From Solen grandis (Eukaryota > Mollusca > Bivalvia > Adapedonta > Solenidae), in NCBI GenBank assembly GCA_021229015.1, contig CM037777.1, forward strand, positions 69,850,840 through 69,914,839: a stretch of 64,000 nucleotides of DNA, written 5' to 3'. Below the pieces are notes generated by a model. That model saw nothing but the letters and a program-made list of their open reading frames with translations, was not told the DNA's origin and ran no database searches. Below are positions 55,021 through 64,000 of this stretch, piece by piece (the first letter of the stretch is position 1; each line of letters opens with the position of its first letter). The translations under genes were made by a program, and so were the position numbers.

Positions 55021-56182
55021 CTGAAACCAAACAAATTAATTAAGCAAACAAGCATTAATCATTATATTAAGAACTTTTGCGATATGACATTTTTTGAGCT
55101 AATCAGTGAAAAATGCAGAGTGACCCAAATGGCCGATGAAATTACTGAATTACTAAATTGGGAAAGATTTGTGTGAAGAGAAATTTAATGTCTTAGCAAA
55201 GGTTCATGTAAGGTTTACGCATAAAGTAAGCTAAATTAACTATTATATATTGATATATTATTATTATATACATCTATTATATAAGTTTGAGTAAGTATTA
55301 GCATTTTTATTTCCGAATTACCGCTCAAGTTTTGATTCTGCATTTTTGTAATCTTCAGTCAGAACTGCCTAGTCAGACATCATTCTGCAATGAAATTCGG
55401 ATTTAAGTCAAAATCGCATGGACGAGGATAGAATTTAAGACTGATCTCATTAAGACACATTTAGCGTACTTCTTTCGAGCGGTTTGTTCTCATTCTCTGA
55501 AGGCCAGAAACCAAGAATGAAGCTAAATCTAACCTTGAAATGTGAGTTCTCCATGGGACTCATTAGCCGACAGGTCAGAATACAAACGTATAGCTTATAC
55601 TTGTATATACAGAGAGCTTCGCGTATAACCAAGGTACATCATACATGGAAAATTCGTCACAATATATTTACTCAGGTTCAAGTCTTGTCTCATTTGTTTG
55701 TTCATTTACATGCATTATTTCCTTCAGATATATTATTGCTAGGTCTTATTTTTTTTTTTTTTTTAGTTTTGATATGTTCCTTACATTTAGCTTTGAGCTT
55801 TTTCATTTGGAAGTTTCTAATTTAGGACCAAAGAGGATAGAAATCAGCTGCAAATGTTGCAAATCGACAAACTTTCGTTCTTGATTCTCATCTGATTTTG
55901 GCTGAAATCAAACGCTTGCATGTATAGTATCAATAATTTTGAAATTAAAAATGCACATTATATTGGTTAAGAATATTCTAAAAAGTATATGATGTGTGAT
56001 ATATTTGACAAAATAAATAAATATATAAATAAATAACTTTCTCTTGCAATGGAGAGAATGCGTTTCGTGTGTCATAGCGGGGTTTTTCTCGGTTCGAGTG
56101 GTAAGGTGGGATCTATTTCATTTTATGGGTAAATCACAAAATCAACACGCACAACAATATATATGTATAAACCATACGTTAC

Positions 56183-56227
56183 CGTTTTAGCATTGGCCCT
56201 GTAGACTGGTACTTTTCTGATGCCATC
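56183..56227 (-). CDS. candidate host exon 2
   Basis: 45 nt on the minus strand between TTTAAATATAG and GTAACG. It encodes MASEKYQSTGPMLK in the phase delivered by the exon at 58209-58262. Too short to identify; supported only by splice sites and phase. Confidence 0.3.
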
Positions 56228-56550
56228 CTATATTTAAAACATGAAAGAAAGGGTAAGAAAAGTGTGTGTGTGTGCGCGCGCGCGCATACACACATAAAAT
56301 AACCATATTGAGATACACGTTATTTCAAACATACACACACGTTTAATGTTCTGATAACAAATAAAAAAAGGTGTATATATTGGGCCAATGAAAGTGTTTT
56401 ACAAAAATATATATAGCAGTTGTTTTGTTACATTAAGATCTTAAGTTATTCAATTAAAATCTATCATTTTTATGTGAAAATCAATACATACGTACGAGTA
56501 TGTGCACTACTTTTGTATTTCTTTATTCCATTTACTTAAATAAATTCATA

Positions 56551-56705
56551 TGAGGAAGCCTTCCAGCTGACTTGCGGTAGGTCAGTGGTTCTACCCGGGT
56601 ACCTCTGTGTACTCGGGGTCTTCCTCCACCTGTAATTAGCTGGACGTCGCTATATGATTGAAATACTATCGCAGCGACGGTAAACCCCAATACAACAACA
56701 ACTTA
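56551..56705 (+). repeat. SINE 3' part, direct orientation
   Basis: It matches the body and tail of the SINE at 53300-53545 in reverse complement (cttccagctgacttgcggtag, gNtctacccgggt, tcggggtcttcctc, ctgtaattagctggacgtc, agcgacggtaaac). Confidence 0.8.
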
Positions 56706-56824
56706 AATGAATAGCCTTGTTTCTTTTTTCATTTCATGACTATTACTTGTAGCCTAGAAGAACCACCATGTGTACCATTAGATAATTTTTGGATGGGTTT
56801 TTCAACAAAAAAAATCCGTCTTTT

Positions 56825-57180
56825 ATATTGATGATGTCCGGGCGGGGCGTGGGGACGCCCTCGTCGGGCGTTGGGTCAGTTTGACTTTTTTAATATGCTA
56901 TAACATCTGTTTTGTTCATTGGATTGCTTCCATATTTGAACAGTTGCTTAAGTGGATAAACCTTTACACTATGCAGTTGACCTTGTGACCTTGACCTACT
57001 TTTGATGAAAAAAGCGGCATCTGGACAAGTTTACCTTTTGGTAAATCTGCTATGACTTTAATGTGCTTCATTGGACAACTTCAATATTTGGACTGTGGCT
57101 AAAGTGGATAAATCTCTTCATTTTGCATTTGACATTGACCTTTGACCTACTTTCTGAAGCAGGTCTTTTTAAGAAACTGA
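56825..57180 (+). repeat. two-unit repeat with GC-rich head
   Basis: A hairpin-prone head gggcggggcgtggggacgcc at 56838 is followed by two ~140-bp units with gctatNac(a)tctNtttNttcattgga, tttgaacagttgctNaagtggataaa and gaccttgacctactt. Probably the end of a dispersed element. Confidence 0.5.
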
Positions 57181-57609
57181 ACTAGGTTTAGATTATCTAT
57201 TAACAAATACGAATATAAAAGTAGAACATGGGAAACACAATGTTATTAAATGAATACACCTTAAAGAGATTTATAATCTATGTGCTGAAAAGCTATGTAA
57301 AGGTAATGTATTTATATATGAACCGAATTCAATCATGACAATTTACTGCATGTATTACTTATACACAGGACATGTTAGCTCTATATAACTTGACGTCAAT
57401 ATATTAGGAGCTCAATGGGTCCATATTAAAAATGTTCATTGGTTTTGGCTACGCACTTATACGAAGTAACCATGTTTAACAGCATATGTTTTGTGACTTT
57501 TAACACATAATATTGTACTTTTGTGCAACTACGCAAAATAGAGCACCCATCATTGATATATCATTTTACTCGATCCCCGCCCGAGACATACTAAAGTCAT
57601 AAACAATAG

Positions 57610-57960
57610 TACTGGTATAGCTCCCTTGCTTGGCACTCAGCACATAAGTTCCAGAGACCGTATTCATAAAGCTCATTAGTTTTTAAGGAAAAAAATCCTT
57701 AACTGGAATAAATCTCCTAAGGTATTTTATATATAAGACTAAAGGAAAGCCTTAATAACTAAGGAAAATCAATGTGATTTTAAGGAAATTCTTAGAAACT
57801 AAGGGATATTTTTCCTAAGGCCCTGAACTGGTTGGCCACGTGTTTCAATAGCCACTTGTCGAAGGCGTGACACTGCAATGTGGCAGCACTATATCTGTCT
57901 CACGTAGACTGAAGTCCTAAAATGACTGCGACGTTAAATCCTACTCGTAACAACAATCTT
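57610..57960 (+). repeat. SINE of the 1893-2192 family with inner TAAGGAAA repeats
   Basis: ctgaactggttggccacgtg, gtggcagcactatatctgtctca and gactgcgacgttaaatcc correspond to the body of the SINE at 1893-2192. Upstream (57650-57840) several (c)ttaaggaaa/ttcctaag inverted motifs form a hairpin-rich block. Confidence 0.55.
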
Positions 57961-58208
57961 TTACCCGACTGTTATTGTTTGGTACCATAGTATTAAATTA
58001 TGCCCTTACATATTTTTGTTATTGCTTTTAATGCGTTGCTTCTATCATTGATGAATGCATCAGCATTCCGTATGTTCAGCGCGTAAATACATATCACGTG
58101 ACTTAACGCGCGAACATTGAATACATCAGTGCTGCAGAACTTTGATTCACTCAGAAAAAAAAGAGATATATAAAAGTAATTCTCAAAAGTAATAATGTGT
58201 AAAATTAC
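57961..58208. other. intergenic DNA
   Basis: Nothing recognised. Confidence 0.4.
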
Positions 58209-58262
58209 CCTGGATTATCTTCGGCTGACATCTTGCCTGGTGCTTTTGCAACAGTTCTGTTG
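58209..58262 (-). CDS. candidate host exon 1 with start codon
   Basis: 54 nt on the minus strand between GTGTATTTCAG and GTAATTTT. It contains ATG at 58231 and reads MSAEDNPG to the donor, with phase matching the exon at 56183-56227. The upstream part is also open, so the ATG may be internal. Confidence 0.3.
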
Positions 58263-59060
58263 CTGAAATACACACTTTTAATACCTTTCATTGTAATAAT
58301 TGTAATTTCACAATTACATTTCATTCGAGTGATATTAATAATAACAACCCATATGAAGTTTTATCAGGTTTTAAAAAAAAAAAAATAAGCATTTTATATG
58401 TTATATATCTAAAAAAAAAAAAGATTACTTGCAACATTCGATTTAAAGAATAGGATACCTACCAACAAAGTTTTCACTGTTTGAAACATTCAAGCATCCT
58501 TTGCTCCATAGTGCGTTAAACCCCAAAGTGCGTTCCTACATCGCACAACTCGCATAAATACGAGGGTCATTCTAAAAGTTCTCTCACAGTGGGTTGCGCT
58601 AATATTGATGTGTGTTTAAGGAAAATCTTTTTTCAGTTTTTTTAAATACACTTTTGTTTTAATTGCATTTTATATCAAGAAAGGCAAAGTATTAAACCTT
58701 ACGTAGATGAAAACCACAATTTTTATATATTGTATTAGATTAATACTAACATCCAACTAGTATGTACTTTTTCAATTTAGAGAAGTGAACAAAGTCACTA
58801 AAACTAAAGTTCTAGGGTTTTAGAACGTTATATCTGGGGGTTTTTTCCACACCATTTAACAATTTGCCTCTGCAAAATATTTATTATGACCAATTTGTCT
58901 GACGGGAATCGGAATGGTTACAATTGAAGACCATTGAGTATAAAACTGTTTGGCTTTCAAGCTCTTTTCGCAGTTAATGGCACAAATAACATATTGTTAG
59001 AGTCACTTTAAAAGAAAAGGTAAATTCAAATATGCGACGGAACAAAAGTTGATCGCAATT
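58263..59060. other. AT-rich intergenic DNA
   Basis: Homopolymer-rich, with no gene or repeat recognised before the minisatellite. Confidence 0.4.
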
Positions 59061-59927
59061 ATACTATACGCCGCACAACAGTACGATACTAGATTGTGAC
59101 GTTACTATACGACTTACAATAGTACAATACTAGATTGTGACGTTACTATACGACTTACAATAGTACAATATTAGATTGTGACGTTACTATACGACTTACA
59201 ATAGTACAAGTACAATACTAGATTGTGACGTTACTATACGACTTACAATAGTACAATATTAGATTGTGACGTTACTATACGACTTACAATAGTACAATAT
59301 TAGATTGTGACGTTACTATACGACGGACAACAGTATAATATTAGATTGTGACGTTACTTACGACGCACAACAGTACGATGTAGATCTGGACAGTACTATA
59401 CGACGCACACCAGTACGACACTAGATTGTGACGTTACTTACGACGCACAACAGTACGATACTAGATTGTGACGTTACTATACGACGCACAACAGTCGATG
59501 TAGATCTGGACAGTACTATACGACGCACACCAGTACGACACTAGATTGGACAGTACTATACGACGCACACCAGTACGACACTAGATTGTGACGTTACTTA
59601 CAAAACGATCTAATTTACTTATATACGATGCACAACAGTACGATACTAGATTGTGACGTTACTTACGACGCCCAATAGTACGATGTAGATCGGGACGGTA
59701 CAATGCGACGCACAACAATATGATATTAGATTGTGACGTTTTTTTTCGACGCACAACAGTAGATGTAGATCGGGACGGTACTATACGACGTACAACAGTA
59801 TCATGCAAGATTGTGACGTTGCTTTCGACGCCCAACAGTACGATGTAAATCGGGACGGTTCTATGCGACGCACATCAATACGATTCTAGATTGTAACGTT
59901 TTTTTCGATGAATAACAGTACGATGTA
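59060..59927 (+). repeat. minisatellite, ~41-bp period (left part)
   Basis: The unit tagattgtgacgttactat + acgacttacaatagtacaata repeats with variants (acgacgcacaacagtacgat, gtagatcgggacggtactat). It continues at 63448-63745 after the LINE insertion. Confidence 0.9.
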
Positions 59928-59953
59928 TTATTTGTGGGGATTTTAATTTAGTA

Positions 59954-61381
59954 ATGGATTTTGATCTTGATTATTGTAATTATAAATCAACAAATAATAA
60001 TTGTAAAGCAAGAAACAAAGTATTAGAATATATACAAAATCGTAATCTAGTAGATATATTTAGAATGCTAAATGGAGATAAGAAAAAATATACATGGCGA
60101 CGTTCAAACCCTATTCAGCAAGGACGGCTAGATTATTTTCTATTTACAGATGATTTATTGCCCTTTAGTAGAGAGTCAGACATTCATGTAAGTTACCGAT
60201 CCGATCACTCTATAATATCACTAAATTTTTGTTTTGAAGATACTTTTCATGGCAAAGGACTATGGAAATTTAATAATTCCTTGTTGTGTGATACAGACTT
60301 TGTAGAATGTATTAATGAAAAAATACAAGATGTTAAAAAACAGTATTGTTTACCAGTATATAATATCAATAATATATCTAATATTGATAACATGGCCTTG
60401 CAGTTTTCAATAAATGATCAACTTTTCTTAGAAACTTTATTGATGGAAATTAGAGGTAAAACTATATCCTATGCTAGTTTTAAGAATAAGCAACGTAACA
60501 AACGTGAAGAATTTTTTATAAAAAATATAAAGGATATTGAAAGTAATTTGACAAATGAAAACAATGAACAACTGTTAATCATGCAACAAGAATTAAGATA
60601 TATCAGAAATGAAAAACTTCAAGGTCATATAATAAGATCTAGATCAAACTGGATACAAAATGGGGAAAAAGTCACAAAAGAATTTTGTAATTTAGAAAAA
60701 CATCATTGTGTAGATAAGTCTATGCCGTTTTTAGTAAAAGATGATGGAGCTTTTATTTATGACCAACACGAAATTTTAAAAGAGACCATGTCCTTTTATG
60801 AACATTTATATAAAAACATAGAAGTAAAAGACCACGATATAGAAAATTATTTTGAAAATGTTAATGTTCCAAAACTCTCTGAAGAAGTTAAAGGCATTTT
60901 AACATATGAAGAGGTCACTAATACTTTAAGAAATATGAAGAATGATAAAAGCCCAGGATCAGATGGATTTACATCTAACTTCTTTAAGGTCTTCTGGAAT
61001 AAAATAGGTCACTTTGTTGTTCGTGCTATAAACTATGGATATAATATTGGTCAATTGTCTGTTACACAAAAACAAGGTATCATAACATGTATTCCAAAAG
61101 AAAAAAAACAAAAACAGTTCTTAAAAAATTGGAGACCTATAACATTGCTTAATACTGTTTATAAATTAGCGTCAGGTACTATAGCAAGTAGACTTAAACA
61201 TGTTCTAAATATTTTAGTTGCAGGTAACCAAACAGGTTTTGTAAAAGGCAGGTTTATCGGTGAAAATACAAGATTGTTGTTTGATATTATGCAATACACA
61301 GAGGAAAATAAAATTTTAATTTTTGGTCACTTTTTTAATAGAGAAAGTAATATCTTTTTTCAATTTTGGTCCAAGTTTTAA
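59954..61381 (+). pseudogene. LINE ORF2: endonuclease C-terminus and RT fingers
   Basis: Endonuclease end: YTWRRSNPIQQGRLDYFLFT and SYRSDHSIISL (the catalytic SDH). Linker with coiled-coil character follows. RT: MKNDKSPGSDGFTSNFFKVFW, LKNWRPITLLNTVYKL and NQTGFVKGRFIGENTR. After ENKI the expected motif A (catalytic Asp, F-D-x-x-x-A-F) is missing; a deletion joins it to a stretch resembling the region just after motif A. It then runs into a stop at 61379-61381. Confidence 0.88.
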
Positions 61382-62369
61382 AAAGTGGATATCAATGTTT
61401 TTATATAATACTAGTTAAGCAATACAGTTAAATGGATTTTTATCAAATTTTTTCACACCCGGTCGAGGCTGTCGGCAAGGTGATCCGATCTCAGCATATA
61501 TTTTTATCCTATGTGCAGAAATACTATCTGCAAAAATAAAAAAATGTAAGGATATTAAAGGTTTATTAATTGAAGGAGAAGAATACAAAATTTCCCAATT
61601 TGCAGATGACACATATTTGTTATTAGACGGTTCTGAAACATCTCTTAACACAACTTTAAGTATTTTACATGAATATTCACAGTACTCAGGACTTAAAGTA
61701 AACTTTGATAAAACACATGTTATTTGGATAGGTTCAATGAAATATAGTACAAAAGCCATAAAAACCAGATGGAAACTCAAATGGGGAACAAATCAATTTA
61801 AATTACTTGGCATTATTTTTGATGTAAATCTTAAAAGAATGGTTGAAATAAACTTTAAGGATAAAATAGAGAAAATTAAGAAAAGTATTTCATTTTGGAA
61901 AAGAAGAAAGTTGTCCCCTATTGGTAAAATAACAGTAGTAAAATCATTATTACTTCCACTTTTAACGCATTGTTTTACATCTTTACCAACACCACCTCGT
62001 AAGATAATGGAAAATATACATAAATTGTTCACGGATTTTGTATGGGGTGAGCGAGTAAAAATCAAAGGTACTATAACATGTAAAGATTACTGTGAAGGGG
62101 GATTAAAGATGACAAACATTTTTTCCTATAACAACTCACTTAAGCTTACCTGGTTAAAAAGATATATAAATACAGTAAACAGTCAATGTTTCATATTTGT
62201 TAAATCAATATTTAATATAGATATGTTGTTTTGTACTGGAAAATTATATGCAGATAGAGTTATTAGTAAAATAAAAAACAATTTTTGGATAACTGTTTTG
62301 AAAAGTTATACAGAATATGTTAACAGTTTAGTGATCAATACAAAACTGGAGGTAATGGAATTTTTATAA
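61382..62369 (+). pseudogene. LINE ORF2: RT palm and thumb
   Basis: In another frame, one TAA near 61415 is followed by GRGCRQGDPISAYIFILCAE (motif B), QFADDTYLLLDGS (FADD at 61599-61610), LKVNFDKTHVIWIGS, LKLLGIIF-like and SFWKRRKLSPIGKITVVKSL. It ends at 62369. It is read in the frame open from about 61470; the first ATG in it is 61617. Confidence 0.85.
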
Positions 62370-63037
62370 AAGTTCTATATGACAAAGGATTACGTTTTGT
62401 TCAAGATATTGTGAATAATAAAGGAGAACTTTTAATGCATAGTGAAGTGGTTAAAAAAACAGGATGTTATATCAATTTTATACATTATGAAGCTCTCAGA
62501 ATAAATGTGAATAGATATAAAGCGGCCTGTAAAATTGAATTCAATAATAACATAGTAAAATTTCCATTAATCAGTTCTTATTTAAAACCAATTATTGTTG
62601 GTGCGAATACCAATAAACAAGTTTATAGAAAACTCATAGCAAATAATGATATTCCAAGTAGTCAAGAAAAATGGAATAATGTTTACTCTGATTTGTCTTT
62701 ACCATGGAATGATATTTACAGTCTAACATTTCAAATTACAAGAGATTCATATATTCAATGGTTGCAAACAAGGATACTTCATAGAATATTAGGTACTAAT
62801 TATTTGTTGTACAAAATGAATATAACAGATAATAAGATGTGTACTTTTTGTAAAACAGAAGAAGAAACCATATTACATTTATTCTGGAGTTGTCCAAAAC
62901 TACAGGTTATCTTTGAATTCTTAAAGCAAAAATTATCATTTATACAAAAAAATTCAGGACTTCTCAACAGTAATTATTTTATATTTGGAGTATATAAAAA
63001 TACAAAGACAAAGATAGTTATACAATATTATTTTTAG
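62370..63037 (+). pseudogene. LINE ORF2: C-terminal domain with Cys/His finger
   Basis: A frame change near 62345-62375 separates it from the RT. DSYIQWLQTRILHRILGTNY and MCTFCKTEEETILHLFWSCP (C-x2-C...H-x4-C, about 62838-62897) are the zf-RVT-type tail of Tx1-like ORF2 proteins. Ends at TAG 63035-63037. Confidence 0.85.
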
Positions 63038-63447
63038 AAGTTAAAAGATATATTTTCCTATGTAAAATGAAACAAATTTTACCTAACTGTCAATCAATGA
63101 TGAATAGCTTAAAATTTGCTTGGGATATTTAATCCAAAACAAAACAAAAGAAAATGAAATCTTAATCACGACAACTCATCCATAGAAATATATATTTGGT
63201 GAATATGTTTCCCCCCCCCCCCTCTTTTTTCTGTTTGTATTTCAATGTTTTTTGTTCTTTTTTTCAGACCCTATAAATTATTAATGATAATATATTGCAT
63301 AAATTGTATATATCTTATGTCTAATAATGTACGGTGTGGAGTGGGATGGCCTCGACCCACACACACCTATTGACGAGGAAAATAAATGGGGTGACCCTGA
63401 TTATAGGGACCTGAAAAAAAAAACAAAAAAAAAAAACAAAAAAAAAA

Positions 63448-63745
63448 AACAGTACGATGTAGATCGGGATGATACTATACGACGTACAACAGTATGATGC
63501 AAGATTGTGACGTTACTTTCGACGCCCAGCAGTACGATGTAAATCGGGACGGTACTATACGACGCACAACAGTACGATGTAGATCGGGACGGTACTATAC
63601 GACGCACAACAGTACGATGTAGATCGGGACGGTACTATACGACGCACAATAGTACGATATCAGATTGTGACGTTACTTACGACGCACAACAGTACGATGT
63701 AGATCGGGACGTCACTTTACGACGCACAATAGTACACTTCAAAAT
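63448..63745 (+). repeat. minisatellite (right part)
   Basis: Continuation of the 59060-59927 array, mainly of the cgacgcacaacagtacgatg + tagatcgggacggtactata variant. Confidence 0.9.
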
Positions 63746-64000
63746 CGTGATGGTAATATAGAACACAGGACGGCAAGATCACGACGCTTCGAAATGAGAT
63801 AATATGTCATAAGAGACGATACATCAATTTTACAACGCGATGTATGACTGTTTAAGTAACCATATATTTTTTTAAATATATAAGCGTTTTATTGGTCTTA
63901 AATATTTCAACAAAAAGACGCAATTCTTTCCATAATTTACACCGAAATCAAAATAAATCTGAAATGTATGGCCTATTATTTTCTGAAGACAAACCTTGTT
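63746..64000. other. intergenic DNA
   Basis: Nothing recognised. Confidence 0.4.

Larger units (their letters stand above)
59928..63447 (+). mobile_element. 5'-truncated Tx1/L1-like LINE inserted in minisatellite
   Basis: It starts inside the endonuclease (ICGDFN) and ends in an A-rich tail. The flanks repeat AACAGTACGATGTA at 59914-59927 and 63448-63461, consistent with a 14-bp target duplication (although the array itself contains this word). Sequence such as QTGFVKGRFIGENTR and GCRQGDPIS places it with L1/Tx1-group elements, distinct from the LINE at 12.9-18.4 kb. Confidence 0.88.

Noticed and set aside
55484..55825. 113-residue plus-strand frame with a Phe/Leu-rich end
   Set aside because: Created by a T-homopolymer; no family signature and likely antisense to possible exons.

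Overview
The window looks like repeat-rich accessory DNA from a marine or freshwater invertebrate, most likely a bivalve mollusc. It is AT-rich, has long intergenic stretches, tRNA-derived SINEs and several LINE clades. It also carries the nested, satellite-bearing elements with a GAGGGCCATGATGGCCCT-type start and a CTGAGCAC/GTGCTCAG hairpin end that are abundant in bivalve genomes. Two 100-N blocks (4678-4777, 54778-54877) mark scaffold gaps. No complete cellular protein-coding gene is visible. A few short exon-like blocks on the minus strand between about 54.9 and 58.3 kb may belong to a host gene.

Layout. 1-12.8 kb: non-coding repeats (tRNA-SINE, mariner remnant, a perfect foldback, a roughly 0.8-kb long-period repeat, inverted-arm elements, a pogo-like MITE). 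12.86-18.44 kb: a nearly full-length non-LTR retrotransposon (ORF1 with coiled coil and RRM; ORF2 with endonuclease, reverse transcriptase and Cys/His finger) ending in a GTTCT-repeat tail. 18.48-22.19 kb: a decayed Gypsy-type LTR retrotransposon with both LTRs, carrying a satellite-bearing element and a Tc1-like element. 22.4-27.2 kb: a nest of satellite-bearing, Helitron-like elements. 29.8-48.2 kb: a dead LINE interrupted by the main object of the window.

Main object: 32057-47332 is a complete Polinton/Maverick (adintovirus-like) element of 15,276 bp. It has AGTAGTAG...CTACTACT termini, a perfect 6-bp target duplication (GACAGA), near-identical outer terminal repeats, and the gene set of a virus-like transposon: DDE integrase with chromodomain, minor capsid (penton), basic core-like protein, double-jelly-roll major capsid, packaging ATPase, two small virion-associated proteins and a protein-primed family B DNA polymerase. 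Accessory genes include a BIR/IAP protein, a small membrane protein, a CxxC...HxxC protein, a Cys-rich microprotein and a minus-strand gene at the right end. The capsid genes are open; integrase, ATPase, one small protein and polymerase carry frame breaks. No adenain-type protease was found.

Genes in the element are packed like a viral operon. Several neighbours share ATGA or TAATG stop/start overlaps, and repeated promoter modules (60-bp repeats, TATA boxes, a 5'UTR intron) occur as inverted copies at both ends around different genes. This arrangement is the most interesting signal in the window.

48.2-64 kb: tandem-satellite elements, a minus-strand LINE tail, SINEs, possible host exons, and a 5'-truncated Tx1/L1-like LINE (59928-63447) inserted with a target duplication into a 41-bp minisatellite.
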